64,000 nt of DNA, from the NCBI RefSeq assembly GCF_024498195.1, contig NZ_CP101824.1, forward strand, positions 2,170,001 to 2,234,000. Reading direction: 5' to 3'. This DNA comes from Halovivax cerinus (GTDB lineage Archaea > Halobacteriota > Halobacteria > Halobacteriales > Natrialbaceae). Below, piece by piece: positions 8,228-18,021 of the stretch; within the stretch, counting starts at the first letter, position 1; each line of letters starts with the position of its first letter. Below the pieces are notes generated by a model that was not told the origin of the DNA, did no database searches, and saw only the letters and a list, made by a program, of their open reading frames with translations. A program made the translations under genes and the position numbers.

Positions 8228-9295
8228 CTATCGATCGAGACCGAAGCCCTCGTGAACGGCGAACTCGAACGCGTTCAGCAGGTAGTGGGCGGTGACGACG
8301 GCCACCAGACTCTCCGAGAGGACGAACAGGCCCGCCAGCGCGAATCCGATCACGCCCGTGACGACGATCCCGGCCCTCCCCTGGATTCCGTGACCGATCG
8401 CGAACAGCACCGAGGAGCCGATCGCCAGGAGCCACGGTGAGATACCGAAGCCGGTCGCGAACGCTCCGATCAGGACGCCGCGGAAGAGCAGCTCCTCGAA
8501 GATCGCGATCACGGGTAACACGACGCCGAACAGGAGGAACCAGTCGCGACGGCGGGCCGGCGCGAGGCTCTCGCGGAGCCACTCGTCGTGGTCGACGCCG
8601 AGCCGTCGGATGAGGCGGCTCCCACCTTCGCTCGCAGCGTAGAGACCGAGACCGGCGCCGAGTCCGAGACCGAGGTCCGGTACGATCGCGTCGTGCGAGA
8701 GCGCAATTCCAAGCGCGTCTGCGGGTACGCCGGTCAGCACGATGGCGCCAGCCACGAGCGCCAGAAAGAGCCCCTGCGTGGCCAGCGCGTTCAGCAACAG
8801 TCCGCGACTCGTGATCGGAACGCCGCGGGCGCGAGCGACGATCCGGTCCGGCGACGACTGCGTCGCCGACGTCGCTCGATCGGTCCACTCCCCGGCTGAC
8901 GAACGCACTGTCGCGCCGGAGCGGACGCCGTCGCGCACCTCCGCGGCGGTCGTCTCGACTGCCGGGGAGTCGGCGCTCGACCCACCGTCGGTGTCGTGGT
9001 CGCCGGACCTGCCTCGTTCGCCGTCGCGATCTGCCGGCTCGATGTTCGCAGCCTGATCCACCCACGCCGCTCCGTCTTCGTGGTCGGACCGGTCGTCTCC
9101 ATCGTCGCGTCCCGTCCACGCTTCTCCGTCGTCGCGCCCCACCATCGCTCGTGAGTCGACCGCGGTCGATAGAGTCGTCTCGTCGGATCGAGTCGACTCG
9201 ATGGGCGTGATCGACCGCTGCGTCAGAAGGGAGAGCCAGACCATCACTGTGGTCAGCAGGGTGACGATCACCGCGAACGCCACCCACCGGACCAT
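8228..9295 (-). CDS. CPBP family intramembrane metalloprotease
   Basis: The 355-residue protein has one N-terminal membrane helix (about residues 5-25), a long acidic Ser/Asp-rich linker (about 30-140), then a multi-helix membrane domain. The EELLFRG motif near residue 267 and downstream His residues (GHGIQG, AHYLLNAFEF) are the glutamate and histidine signatures of CPBP/Rce1-type intramembrane proteases. The start codon lies 4 bases after the lonB stop, so the two are almost certainly cotranscribed. The long acidic linker is unusual. The substrate is unknown. Confidence 0.88.
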   Translation of the reverse strand: MVRWVAFAVIVTLLTTVMVWLSLLTQRSITPIESTRSDETTLSTAVDSRAMVGRDDGEAWTGRDDGDDRSDHEDGAAWVDQAANIEPADRDGERGRSGDHDTDGGSSADSPAVETTAAEVRDGVRSGATVRSSAGEWTDRATSATQSSPDRIVARARGVPITSRGLLLNALATQGLFLALVAGAIVLTGVPADALGIALSHDAIVPDLGLGLGAGLGLYAASEGGSRLIRRLGVDHDEWLRESLAPARRRDWFLLFGVVLPVIAIFEELLFRGVLIGAFATGFGISPWLLAIGSSVLFAIGHGIQGRAGIVVTGVIGFALAGLFVLSESLVAVVTAHYLLNAFEFAVHEGFGLDR

Positions 9296-9299
9296 CGCG

Positions 9300-11711
9300 T
9301 TACTGGGGGCTCGGGTTCGAGCTACCGGTTCCGCTCACCTGGCTGTCGAACGCCGTGTTGGTGATCGACTTCAGCCGGTCGAGTAGCGAATCCTTCTCGG
9401 GTTCGCCCATCAGTGCGACGTCTAGGACCTCGCTGATGTTCGAGACGGGGATGATGTCGACCATCTCCTCGTACTCGTCCTCGATCATGACGTCCTGCTC
9501 GTTGGCCTTCGGGATGATGACCGTCTTGATGCCGGACTTCGCGGCGGCCTCGATCTTGTGCGTCACGCCGCCGACGGGCAGTACGTCGCCCCGAACCGAC
9601 AGCGAACCGGTCATCGCGACCGACTGGTCGACCGGGACGTCCTCGAGCGCGGAGATGACGGCGGTCGCGACCGTGATCGAGGCCGAGTCGCCGTCGACAC
9701 CTTGCTGTCCGGCCTGGACGAACTGGATGTGGACGTCCGTGCCGGCCAACGAAGAGTCGGGATAGTCGCTCGCCCCGTAGCGATCTTCCTCCCAGCCGGG
9801 GACGCCCGTCGAGAGGTCCTCGTCGGAGAACTTCTTGATGATCGCGGAGACGTTCTGGACGGACTCCTGGGCCATCTCCTTCAGCTGGCCGGTCGCGATG
9901 ACCCGGCCGGGCCCCTGTGCGGGCGTCACTTCGGCCATGACGGGGAGCATGATGCCCGAGTCCTCGCCCATGACTGCGAGGCCGTTGACGCGGCCCTCGA
10001 CGCCGCCCTCGTTGACCTGCAGTTCGTAGTCCTTGCGCCGATCGATGTAGTCGTCGGCGAGTTGCTGTTCGATCGAGCGCGAGCGCTTCTTCGCCTGGAG
10101 GACGTCCTCGCGCGTCGTGTACTCGCGATCCTCCGCGCGGGCGATGTCGCCGGCGACGCGGACCAGTCCACCGAGGTTACGGAACAGCAGCGTGAGGTGA
10201 TCCTTGCGGCCAGCGCGACGGCGGGCCTCCAGCATGAGTTCCTCGACCGCCTCGCGGTCGAAGTGGGGCAGGCGCCCGTCGCGTTCGACTTCCTGGGCGA
10301 TGAAGCGGACGTACTTCCGGCGCATCTCGGGCGTGTCCTCGATGGTGTCGTCCATGTACACCTCGTAGCCGTAGCCCTTGATCCGCGAGCGCAGCGCGGG
10401 GTGCATGTTCTCCATCGCGTCCAGGTTCCCCGCCGCGATCATGATGAAGTCCGTCGGGACGGGCTCGGTCTGGACCATCGCGCCCGAGGAACGCTCGGAC
10501 TGGCCGGTGATCGAGAACTCACCCTCCTGGATGGCCGTCATCAGCTTCTGCTGGGTGCGGATATCGAGCGTGTTCATCTCGTCGACGAACAGCACGCCTT
10601 TGTTGGCCTTGTGGATGGACCCAGGTTCCACGCGGTCGTGACTCGGGGTCTCCATGCCGCCGGACTGGAACGGGTCGTGGCGGACGTCGCCCAGCAGCGC
10701 ACCGGCGTGGGCACCCGTCGCGTCCTCGAACGGCGCGACGCGCTGCTCGCCGTTGTTGACGATCATGTTGGGCACCATGGCGTCCATCCCGCGGGAGGTG
10801 TAGCGGAAGAACAGCCAGATGACCACCGCGGCGATGACGCCGAGGAGGAGGGGCCCGGTGATGAACGCGTACACCACCACGATGGCGATGATGACCCACA
10901 TCAGGATCGAACGCATCTGCTTTCGCTTGCGGGCTTCCTCCTTGTGGGCGTCGATGATCTGCTCGCCCTTGCCCGCCGGGACCGTCCGGACCTTCGGCTC
11001 GTTGCCGTCGTCCGGGTTGTGGTAGACCAGGATGTCCTGGAGGTCTTCCTGCGGGAGGAGCTGGCTCATCGCCTTCGCGAGCATCGACTTGCCGGTACCA
11101 GGCGAGCCGATCATCATCACGTGGCGGCGCTGCTTGGCCGCCTTGATGATGATGTCGCGCGCCTCGTCCTGGCCGATCACCTGATCGACCAGCCGGTCTG
11201 GAACCTCGATCTCGTCGGTCGAGTCGATCCGGAGGCCGCCGAGTAAGTTGTCCTCCTCGTCCTCGTCGATCTCGAGATCGGCGTCGACGGTGACCTCGCT
11301 TCCGAGATCGTCGATCGTCTCGACGGTCTCCGGTTCGTCGTCGTACTCGCCGTAGACGCCCTCGCCCGTCGCTGGGTCGTCGTCGGCGGTCCCGTCGCCC
11401 GGAGTAGGCTCGTCTTCGAGTTCGCGCCAGATGTCGTCCGGGACGTCGTCCGGATCGGGGTCGGTATCGCCGGACTCGTCCGTAGGCGCGTCCGAGTCGT
11501 CCGACGTCTCGTCGGTTTCGTCCGACGACGGCGTCGACTCCTCTGTCGCGTCGGCGTCCGCTTCGGCATCGGCCGACGCCGTCACCGGTACGTCGTCCGA
11601 CGGCGCGAGGACGTCGCGAGGTGGCTGCTCGTCGGCGGCCTCCTCTGTCTCCGTCTCGGACGCGTCGGTCCCCTCGTCCGGGGGATCGGTGTCGTTCGTG
11701 TCGTTACTCAT
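9300..11711 (-). CDS. lonB: Membrane-anchored ATP-dependent protease LonB
   Basis: The 803-residue protein begins at ATG 11711. Residues 1-170 are acidic and disordered. Walker A (GSPGTGKS) is near residue 200. Two transmembrane helices (about 265-303) interrupt the AAA+ module, as is characteristic of archaeal LonB. Walker B (GVLFVDEMN) follows. The C-terminal protease domain carries the Ser-Lys dyad: Ser in GDSASIT near residue 673 and Lys in THKIEAA near 716. LonB is the main membrane-associated energy-dependent protease of archaea, and in Haloferax volcanii it is essential and linked to carotenoid levels. A TATA-like box (minus strand AAGTATATC) lies about 40 bases upstream. Confidence 0.96.
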   Translation of the reverse strand: MSNDTNDTDPPDEGTDASETETEEAADEQPPRDVLAPSDDVPVTASADAEADADATEESTPSSDETDETSDDSDAPTDESGDTDPDPDDVPDDIWRELEDEPTPGDGTADDDPATGEGVYGEYDDEPETVETIDDLGSEVTVDADLEIDEDEEDNLLGGLRIDSTDEIEVPDRLVDQVIGQDEARDIIIKAAKQRRHVMMIGSPGTGKSMLAKAMSQLLPQEDLQDILVYHNPDDGNEPKVRTVPAGKGEQIIDAHKEEARKRKQMRSILMWVIIAIVVVYAFITGPLLLGVIAAVVIWLFFRYTSRGMDAMVPNMIVNNGEQRVAPFEDATGAHAGALLGDVRHDPFQSGGMETPSHDRVEPGSIHKANKGVLFVDEMNTLDIRTQQKLMTAIQEGEFSITGQSERSSGAMVQTEPVPTDFIMIAAGNLDAMENMHPALRSRIKGYGYEVYMDDTIEDTPEMRRKYVRFIAQEVERDGRLPHFDREAVEELMLEARRRAGRKDHLTLLFRNLGGLVRVAGDIARAEDREYTTREDVLQAKKRSRSIEQQLADDYIDRRKDYELQVNEGGVEGRVNGLAVMGEDSGIMLPVMAEVTPAQGPGRVIATGQLKEMAQESVQNVSAIIKKFSDEDLSTGVPGWEEDRYGASDYPDSSLAGTDVHIQFVQAGQQGVDGDSASITVATAVISALEDVPVDQSVAMTGSLSVRGDVLPVGGVTHKIEAAAKSGIKTVIIPKANEQDVMIEDEYEEMVDIIPVSNISEVLDVALMGEPEKDSLLDRLKSITNTAFDSQVSGTGSSNPSPQ

Positions 11712-11876
11712 AAGGGGCTGGTTGCTACCTCTACCGAAGGGACTCGCACTGATATACTTTCTCCCTCTCCTTCTGCCGTATTCGGGCGTGTACAGGCCTG
11801 AAGGACGTGTTTGCGCACTTCCCGACTGGCGCCGCCTCTCGTCACCCTTAAGCGCCGGGCTCTCGACGCATGCGGT

Positions 11877-12398
11877 ATGACGCGGGGTATCTACATCGGG
11901 CGCTTCCAGCCGTTCCACGACGGCCACTACAGCGTCGTCGAACGGATCGCCGACGAGGTCGACGAACTCGTCCTCGGTATCGGGAGTGCCGACGCCTCGC
12001 ACTCGACGCGGAATCCGTTCACCGCGGGCGAGCGTATCATGATGATCACCAAGAGTCTCGCCGCACTGGATCTCGTCACCTACGCCGTTCCGATCGAGGA
12101 CCTGGATCGCAACGCCGTCTGGGTGAGCCACGTCGAGAGCATGAGCCCGCACTTCGACGTCGCCTACGCCAACAACCCGCTCGTCATCCAGCTCTTCCGC
12201 GAGGCCGGGGTCGAGGTTCGTCAGTCCCCGATGTACAATCGCCACGTCCTCGAGGGGAGCGAGGTGCGCGAGCGAATGATCGACGACGGCGACTGGGAGT
12301 CGCTCGTTCCCGGTGCCGTCGTCGAGGTCGTCGCTGAGATCGGCGGCATCGAGCGCCTCCAGATGGTCAGCGACACGGACGCGAACGGCGAGGCGTAG
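11877..12398 (+). CDS. Nicotinamide-nucleotide adenylyltransferase
   Basis: This 173-residue enzyme makes NAD from NMN and ATP. The N-terminal [10 protein letters not shown] contains the nucleotidyltransferase HxGH motif, and [10 protein letters not shown] near residue 130 corresponds to the second ATP-binding motif. The size fits archaeal NMNAT (about 170). The ATG at 11877 is chosen because the Rossmann strand begins immediately after. It is divergent from lonB, sharing a 165-base promoter region. Confidence 0.95.
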   Translation: MTRGIYIGRFQPFHDGHYSVVERIADEVDELVLGIGSADASHSTRNPFTAGERIMMITKSLAALDLVTYAVPIEDLDRNAVWVSHVESMSPHFDVAYANNPLVIQLFREAGVEVRQSPMYNRHVLEGSEVRERMIDDGDWESLVPGAVVEVVAEIGGIERLQMVSDTDANGEA

Positions 12399-12433
12399 CC
12401 GCGTCTCGTCGCGTTCGCTTCGTGACGACGTTC

Positions 12434-12611
12434 GCAGTCGCGTTGCGACTGCTCACCGGCGGACCCAGACGGGACAGCGCCCTCAACAGCATTGATTCCT
12501 CTCCGACAGTGATCTGCTGTAGGAAATGTGCGTGGGTGCAGTCCCAAGGGACTCCACCTGCATCGACGCTCGACGGCTGTGCCGTCTCGCGTTTCGTCGC
12601 CTTCGGCGACG
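12434..12611. repeat. Cluster of short perfect hairpins
   Basis: Four perfect inverted repeats with tiny loops lie between nadM and tRNA-Leu: 12434-12452 (8-bp stem, loop GTT), 12540-12553 (6-bp stem, 2-base loop), 12572-12586 (6-bp stem, loop TGT) and 12595-12611 (7-bp stem, loop TTC). Stem sequences are unrelated to each other. Confidence 0.8.
12456..12487 (-). other. Partial duplicate of tRNA-Leu
   Basis: These 32 bases match 12639-12670 inside the intact tRNA-Leu gene at 30 of 32 positions. The copied part covers the anticodon loop, the 3' side of the anticodon stem and the variable arm. It lacks acceptor, D and T arms and cannot be a functional tRNA. It may be a remnant of a rearrangement or of an integration event. 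Confidence 0.85.
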
Positions 12612-12618
12612 CGTGCGA

Positions 12619-12703
<85 letters not shown>

Positions 12704-12742
12704 TCGCGTGCTGTTGCGGCGTTACTTCCTACCCGTGGGTCG

Positions 12743-12751
12743 ATATAAAAG
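12743..12751 (-). promoter_or_regulatory. TATA box, tRNA-Leu promoter
   Basis: The sequence ATATAAAAG (read on either strand as an AT-rich TATA element) lies about 40 bases upstream of the tRNA-Leu 5' end. It could also serve the divergent aMBF1 gene, which begins 72 bases on the other side. Confidence 0.45.
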
Positions 12752-12822
12752 CGTGTTCTTTTTCGCCCGCCGCAGGTGGACCGAGGCGGTCCATTGAAAT
12801 GCTGCTGGTGCGAAGCACTCCC

Positions 12823-13335
12823 ATGGCTAAGTACTCGACCGGCTCCTCGACGGCCGGAGGCGGGACGAACTGCGAGCTCTGTGGCGCCGAGAGCAACTCG
12901 CTGACGCGCCAGACAGTCGCGGGTGCGGAGCTGGAGGTCTGTTCGAACTGCGCCTCGCACGGCGACGAGTCGCGCTCGTCGACGTCGTCGAGCGGTGGCG
13001 GCGGTCGCGACCGGGACGAGACCAGCCGCAAGAAGAAAGCGGCCCAGAACGTCGCGAAGGCGAACCCCGTCTGGGATGGCGATTCGGAACACTGGGAGCG
13101 CGAGGGAACGAACTACGACGACGACCCGCTGCCCTACCTCGTTTCGGACTACGGTGACGTCCTCGAATCCGCCCGACAGGACGCCGGACAAACGCGCGAG
13201 GAACTCGCCGACGACCTCGGCGTTCCCGAGTCGGACCTGCTCGCGATCGAGCAGGGTCGAGCGACCCAGGCCGGTGTCGGCGGCGGCTTGATCGAAGCGC
13301 TCGAAGACCGGCTCGACGTCCAGCTCGCCGAGTGA
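12823..13335 (+). CDS. Multiprotein bridging factor aMBF1
   Basis: The 170-residue protein has an N-terminal zinc ribbon (CELCG near residue 17 and CSNC near 40), a flexible Ser/Gly/Lys segment, and a C-terminal Cro/C1-type helix-turn-helix (about residues 100-165: ARQDAGQTREELADDLGVPESDLLAIEQG). This is the arrangement of archaeal MBF1, which is related to the eukaryotic coactivator and associates with ribosomes. The ATG at 12823 is preferred over longer frames that run into the tRNA gene. Confidence 0.94.
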   Translation: MAKYSTGSSTAGGGTNCELCGAESNSLTRQTVAGAELEVCSNCASHGDESRSSTSSSGGGGRDRDETSRKKKAAQNVAKANPVWDGDSEHWEREGTNYDDDPLPYLVSDYGDVLESARQDAGQTREELADDLGVPESDLLAIEQGRATQAGVGGGLIEALEDRLDVQLAE

Positions 13336-13482
13336 GGTCGCCGGTCGGCGCGGGTGAACCCGCTCGTCGGTAGCATCACCGGGGTCGGAATTTTCGAGAC
13401 CGTAACTGTTGGGGCCGAACGGACCGGATTCGACGGGAATCGGCGAGCAGATTTTTAAGCGATCCGGACGGAGTGGTGTGCG

Positions 13483-14712
13483 ATGAGCGGGCAACGGGCA
13501 GCCGCCGAACCGTACGCGACGCGATTCGAGACCGAAGTGACGGCCGTCGACGGCCGTCGCGTCTGGCTCGACTCGACGCACTTCTTCGCCGAGAGCGGTG
13601 GCCAGCCTGCGGACCGTGGCACGATCGGCGACGTGTCGGTCGTCGACGTGCGGATCGAGGACGGCGAGCACGTCCACGTCCTGGAGGCGGAACCCCGATT
13701 TAGCGCCGGGAAACGGGTGCTGTGTTCGATCGACTGGGACGCGCGGATGTACTGCATGCGCGCGCACACGGCGGGCCACGTTCTCTTCGGAGCGGCTCGC
13801 CGCGTGTTCGACGACGTGACGTACGCCGGCCTCGAGATCGGGGACAGTCGCGTCCGGCTCGACGTCGACACCGACGACCGCGTCGACGACGACGCGCTGG
13901 TGGCGCTCGACGAACTCGTGAATCGAGCGGTCTGGGAGTCCCGGCCCGTCTCGTGGGATTCGATGCCCGTCGCCGACGCCCGAGAGACGGACGAGATCGT
14001 CCTGTCGTCGGACACCGAGGAGACGGCGTTCGAAAAGGGACGTGTCCGCGTCGTCACCATCGGCGACGCCGACGGCGGCGGAGCCAACACGATCAACGCC
14101 TCCCGCGACGTCTGGGACGTGGCCGCCTGCGGCGGGACGCACGTTCGAAACACGCGGGAGATCGGTCCCGTGACCGTCCTCGGAAAGGTGGTGCCGAAGC
14201 CCGGCCGGGTCGGCGTGGAACTCGCGGTCGGTCCGCGCGCGATCGAGCGCCGCGAGACCGAAAAGCGCGTCACGTTCGCAGCGAGCCGCCAGCTCGGCGT
14301 CCCGCTTGGCGAGGCGACGGGCGAACTGTCGCGACTCGAATCCGAGCGCGAGGAACTCGCCGACTCGGTCGGCACGCTCCAGCGTGAACTGGTCAAGACC
14401 CGGATCGAGAGCGCGGAACCGTTCCGCCGCAACGGCCGTACCTGGGTCGCGACGACGGCGGGCGTCGTGGACGCGGACGATGCGGGCGACGTCGCACACG
14501 AAGTCGCCGGCACGGTCGCGGACGTCGTGGTGATCGCCGGCGAGTCCGACTCGCCGTTCGCCGTCGTGGCCGCTGGCGACGACGCCGACGCCGAGGCGAT
14601 TCTCCGGGAGCTGACCGAGGAGTTCGGCGGCGGAGGCGGTGGCTCTGACGACCTCGCCTGGGGCGGCGACTTCGACGTCGATCCGGACGACGTCGTCACC
14701 GGACTGGAGTGA
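13483..14712 (+). CDS. Alanyl-tRNA editing protein AlaX, long form
   Basis: The protein hydrolyses Ser or Gly mischarged on tRNA-Ala. The zinc site is made of HTAGH (about residue 95) and CGGTH (about residue 216), and the N-terminal FFAESGGQPADRGTI beta-barrel motif of AlaRS editing domains is present. At 409 residues it is the long type, with a coiled-coil region and a C-terminal DHHA1-like domain ending in a Gly-rich stretch, resembling the C-terminal half of AlaRS. The ATG at 13483 follows an AT-rich TTTTTAAGC about 28 bases upstream. Confidence 0.93.
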   Translation: MSGQRAAAEPYATRFETEVTAVDGRRVWLDSTHFFAESGGQPADRGTIGDVSVVDVRIEDGEHVHVLEAEPRFSAGKRVLCSIDWDARMYCMRAHTAGHVLFGAARRVFDDVTYAGLEIGDSRVRLDVDTDDRVDDDALVALDELVNRAVWESRPVSWDSMPVADARETDEIVLSSDTEETAFEKGRVRVVTIGDADGGGANTINASRDVWDVAACGGTHVRNTREIGPVTVLGKVVPKPGRVGVELAVGPRAIERRETEKRVTFAASRQLGVPLGEATGELSRLESEREELADSVGTLQRELVKTRIESAEPFRRNGRTWVATTAGVVDADDAGDVAHEVAGTVADVVVIAGESDSPFAVVAAGDDADAEAILRELTEEFGGGGGGSDDLAWGGDFDVDPDDVVTGLE

Positions 14713-14938
14713 GTCGAAACACCGGACCGAGGCAGAGGGATCGAACTAGGTAGAACTGTAGTAGCCTATTTTAGAACAACCACGACTATATTTTTATACC
14801 TTGTTGGAAATCGTTTGTAAGATCCATGTCTATCGGTTTAATTCGTCGATGGAATTATATATGATATCAAAAACTCTATAATAATGTATGTAGGTTCTAC
14901 TTAGAAACATTTTTATAAGAAAATAGATTGTGTAAGGT
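14713..14938. promoter_or_regulatory. AT-rich intergenic island with promoter
   Basis: This stretch is much more AT-rich than the rest of the window. A TATA box (TTTTATAA, 14911-14918) sits about 25 bases before the ATG at 14939, predicting a leaderless mRNA. A second TATA-like sequence (TATATTTTTATACC) lies near 14788-14801. Confidence 0.65.
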
Positions 14939-16624
14939 ATGGGCCAACCTATTGGTTCAACACGAAGATCGATTCTGAAACTACTCGCCAGTGCCGGAGC
15001 TGGGGTGGGTGCACTAGAAGCGGCGAATTTACCGGTTATCGCCGGCGGTGAGCCGAATTATAGTACCTTCCAGGATGTTTGTGGTGACTCTCTCAGCTTT
15101 TATGAACCTGTGTGGGCGACGCGGAATTCGGAGCACTACGAATTTGAACGTGCCACAGGGAACAAGCGGTACAGTTCGTACCAGTACGTCGACTATCACG
15201 GGGCTGGCTGGAATGAGTTGGATGAGACGTGGGATCACTTCTTTACGTTCACAACCATTGCGTTGAGTTCAAAGCAGAATTTGGATGCACTCGCGCCAAT
15301 AACGGCAGACGAAACCACGAATAAGTCTGCGGACCTGGGGCTCACCGGGACGGAAGCAACTCCCGAAGTGCCTTCTTCAGGTGAAAGATTACAACCTACC
15401 GATCCGGTGAATGACTCCTGCACTCCGGTTCCGAGTGCAGATTTTAAGAATCACGATATATCGATCGAACTAGATACTCCAGATTTCGGTGAGATTGGGG
15501 TCACGTTTGGGGGGGACAATATCCTCTTTTTTGGATTCGAGCCATTCCTGGTTGATGACAATGAGGCTGACTGTAACCTTGACATGTACGAATATCCGGA
15601 ACTTTTCGAGGATATGTGGGCGGATGATTGGCGCTCACACTCCAGTTTCGACTCTCAATATGATCAACTGAGGGAAACTCTCTCACACACCGTTGACCAA
15701 GATACGGAGACAACGTTGATGGATGTTGGGATCGGTGGACTTTCGATTCTCCTTGGATCCATCACTCGTCTGGGGGCTGTGCAGGACACGATAAGTCTCG
15801 CCGAGCTTGTGAATGATTATGCTTCTACGAGATCACCTCCTGAACCGGACGAAGGGTTTCATTATAGCTATGATCCGGGATGGAACCCGATAACGGGGCA
15901 CCAATTTTCGTTCAAAGTCCGAACCGAACCCAGTGAATCATCTTTCGCTGCTTCGCTTGAGATCAAATCCGATTTCCTGAACGAACTAGATCCAGTGACC
16001 ACAACGGTGGATGTATGGACTGCACCAAATCCAAATACCGGATCACATGATCCCGAACCGGGCGACAACCTGAGTTATATTGTGCCTCTGGATCATCTCC
16101 GTAAGAGTCTGGCTGAACCCGTTGGAGTGGAGGATGTTTCTGTTCCCTTGAATTCGAATGGATTGTCTGCCGCTTTGGATGCCCCGCCGGAAGCTTCGGT
16201 AGACGAAGAATTTACCGTTTCTGCATCCATATCGACCAGCGGAAGGAGTGAAGTAGCATACGTTTCGTGGCTTCGTCATGGACCGCTTGCTGACAGTTCA
16301 GATGACGCGACGGGCGGTGATTGTTGGTTCGTTGCCGGAGAAAGTGATATCGGATCTGATGTTCTCACTCAGACGCTGTCGTATGACGAGGTCGGTACTG
16401 CAGTTGTCTATTTCGTCCTTGCCGACCAATCACATGTTCTCCTAGAGGAGGTCGAAATCGATATCGTCGAACCGAGTGGAGGCGGCGGTGGCGGCGGTGG
16501 CGGTGGTGGCGGCGGTGGCGGTGGTGGCGGTGGTGGCGGCGGTGGCGGAGGCGGCGGTGGCGGAGATGACGACGATGACGACGATGACGATCATTGTGGT
16601 GAGTGGGGGTGCATCTACCCGTAA
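14939..16624 (+). CDS. Tat-exported protein ending in poly-Gly and poly-Asp
   Basis: The 561-residue protein starts with a twin-arginine signal (TRRSILK at residues 8-14, then an Ala-rich hydrophobic core), so it is probably exported folded. The body has many aromatic and acidic residues and few Lys. Residues about 405-510 look like an Ig-type beta domain (PPEASVDEEFTVSASIST, then DEVGTAVVYFVL). Residues 514-542 are 29 consecutive Gly, 543-551 are 9 Asp, and a 10-residue tail contains two Cys. Codon use and base composition are more AT-rich than neighbouring genes, which suggests transfer. I do not recognise the family. Confidence 0.88.
   Translation: MGQPIGSTRRSILKLLASAGAGVGALEAANLPVIAGGEPNYSTFQDVCGDSLSFYEPVWATRNSEHYEFERATGNKRYSSYQYVDYHGAGWNELDETWDHFFTFTTIALSSKQNLDALAPITADETTNKSADLGLTGTEATPEVPSSGERLQPTDPVNDSCTPVPSADFKNHDISIELDTPDFGEIGVTFGGDNILFFGFEPFLVDDNEADCNLDMYEYPELFEDMWADDWRSHSSFDSQYDQLRETLSHTVDQDTETTLMDVGIGGLSILLGSITRLGAVQDTISLAELVNDYASTRSPPEPDEGFHYSYDPGWNPITGHQFSFKVRTEPSESSFAASLEIKSDFLNELDPVTTTVDVWTAPNPNTGSHDPEPGDNLSYIVPLDHLRKSLAEPVGVEDVSVPLNSNGLSAALDAPPEASVDEEFTVSASISTSGRSEVAYVSWLRHGPLADSSDDATGGDCWFVAGESDIGSDVLTQTLSYDEVGTAVVYFVLADQSHVLLEEVEIDIVEPSGGGGGGGGGGGGGGGGGGGGGGGGGGGGGDDDDDDDDDHCGEWGCIYP
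16478..16591 (+). repeat. GGN/GAY codon repeat
   Basis: Twenty-nine GGN codons (16478-16564) are followed by nine GAC/GAT codons (16565-16591). The third bases vary (mixture of C, T and A), so this is not a pure triplet microsatellite, although slippage probably contributed. Confidence 0.95.
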
Positions 16625-16764
16625 CCGGAGTCGATCGCTCCACCCACGGCCAGCCGGTATTTTGAATCGCAGACGCGATTATCTCGTACCGATCCACGAG
16701 TCTGTCGGCATGGATTGATCCAGACCACTGTGGCTATCGTGGCGTGGTCACTCTTCTCGTGCGG

Positions 16765-16920
16765 TTACGTGTCTCTCCGCAGTGCGCTCTGCCCACCGAG
16801 GGCGTCGTCCCCGTCGTTGACCTCGTCCGGGTCGCGATCGATCCGTTCGAGTTCGTCTTCGATCTCGGCGGTTCGTTCGGCCTCGAGTTCGTCCCGTCGA
16901 TCGGTGTCGTCTTCTGCCAT
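16765..16920 (-). CDS. Small acidic protein, 51 aa
   Basis: The frame from ATG 16920 encodes 51 residues with about 40 percent Asp+Glu and a predicted charged helix ([23 protein letters not shown]). It has no membrane segment or cysteine. Composition and the start position just before a divergent promoter support a real gene, but nothing identifies a function. Confidence 0.45.
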   Translation of the reverse strand: MAEDDTDRRDELEAERTAEIEDELERIDRDPDEVNDGDDALGGQSALRRDT

Positions 16921-17082
16921 GGTCGGGCCTACACGGGTCGCGTCCTCGACGTGACGGCCGTCACCTGCAACTTCCGGCACCGGACGGGTCCGGTGAACGG
17001 CGGCTCACCTGTACCAGTTCACCCGCTCGTCGCCCGCCGACGGAAAGACAGATAAAAGGGCACGCGCGTTGTTTGGCCAGCC

Positions 17083-17256
17083 ATGAACGTTCCCTACGAT
17101 CTCACGTCGTACGTCCGCGTGCTGAAGATGGCGACGACGCCGACCCGAGAGGAGTTCTCCCAGGTGTCGAAGATCGCCGGTGCCGGCATCTTCCTCATCG
17201 GCCTTCTTGGGTTCATCATCGGCGTCACGATGGGTCTGCTGACCGGTGGCTTCTGA
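17083..17256 (+). CDS. secE: Preprotein translocase subunit SecE
   Basis: A 57-residue protein with an amphipathic N-terminus ([25 protein letters not shown]) and one C-terminal membrane helix ([18 protein letters not shown]). This is the standard SecE/Sss1 layout, the clamp subunit of the SecYEG channel. Its TGA overlaps the Spt5 start by one base (TGATG), and the secE-spt5 pair is the classic archaeal order. A TATA-like GATAAAAGG lies about 30 bases upstream. Confidence 0.93.
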   Translation: MNVPYDLTSYVRVLKMATTPTREEFSQVSKIAGAGIFLIGLLGFIIGVTMGLLTGGF

Positions 17257-17693
17257 TGGGGATCTTCGCCGTCAAGACGACCGCCAGTCAGGAACAGACC
17301 GTCGCGGACATGATCATCAACCGCGAAGAGCCCGAGGTCCACGCTGCGCTGGCCCCCGACTCGCTGACCTCGTACGTGATGGTCGAAGCCGATAATAACG
17401 CCGTCCTCGAACGCGTTCTCGAAGACATACCACACGCGCGAACGATCGTTCCCGGCGAGTCGGACATCTCCGAGGTCGAGCACTTTCTCTCGCCCAAACC
17501 GGACGTCGAGGGAATCGCCGAGGGCGACATCGTGGAACTCATCGCCGGCCCGTTCAAAGGCGAGAAGGCCCAGGTCCAGCGCATCGACGAGGGCAAGGAT
17601 CAGGTGACGGTCGAACTCTACGAGGCGACCGTTCCCATCCCCGTGACGGTGCGTGGAGATCAGATTCGCGTGCTCGATAGCGACGAACGATAG
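17256..17693 (+). CDS. spt5: Transcription elongation factor Spt5
   Basis: The 145-residue protein has an N-terminal NGN domain ([18 protein letters not shown] to about residue 80) and a KOW domain ([22 protein letters not shown], residues about 88-145). It binds the RNA polymerase clamp with Spt4 and promotes processivity. It is translationally coupled to secE. The stop at 17693 is followed by a cluster of hairpins. Confidence 0.96.
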   Translation: MGIFAVKTTASQEQTVADMIINREEPEVHAALAPDSLTSYVMVEADNNAVLERVLEDIPHARTIVPGESDISEVEHFLSPKPDVEGIAEGDIVELIAGPFKGEKAQVQRIDEGKDQVTVELYEATVPIPVTVRGDQIRVLDSDER

Positions 17694-17714
17694 TTCGTCG
17701 GACCATGCGAATAG

Positions 17715-17901
17715 TGCGAGGCGACGCCTCGCATACCATACGAACGGGCCACGCGGCACGAAGTGCCGCGAGTCCGTGAGTAGACGGCGCATTGCGCCGT
17801 GAGCAGACAGTGATGAGCGCTGACGCGCTCATCAGGCAGTCAGCGCGGCGCAGCCGCGCTGAATATAGCGACGAGCGGTGAGCGACGTGAGCGGCTCGTC
17901 G
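17715..17901. repeat. Array of six perfect short hairpins
   Basis: Six consecutive perfect inverted repeats fill the spt5 3' region: 17715-17733 (8-9 bp), 17752-17770 (8 bp, loop GAA), 17784-17800 (7 bp, loop ATT), 17811-17834 (10 bp, loop TGAC), 17841-17861 (9 bp, loop GCA) and 17869-17901 (8 bp, longer loop). The stems are different sequences. No coding frame explains the region. The rest of 17902-18021 shows nothing recognisable. Confidence 0.9.
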
Positions 17902-18021
17902 GGGACACCTCGTTGGTACCGATAGGACCTGTGTCCGGAGCGGCGTGACCGCCCACGACATCGATACCCCTCACAGCCGTCGCGACCGGCGTGCGTCCGT
18001 TTGCTCCGCTGAACCCGGTCG

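Noticed and set aside
9558-11246. Long open frame (562 codons) opposite lonB
   Set aside because: It is antisense to a clear LonB gene. In high-GC DNA with biased third positions such shadow frames are expected, and the translation has no family features.
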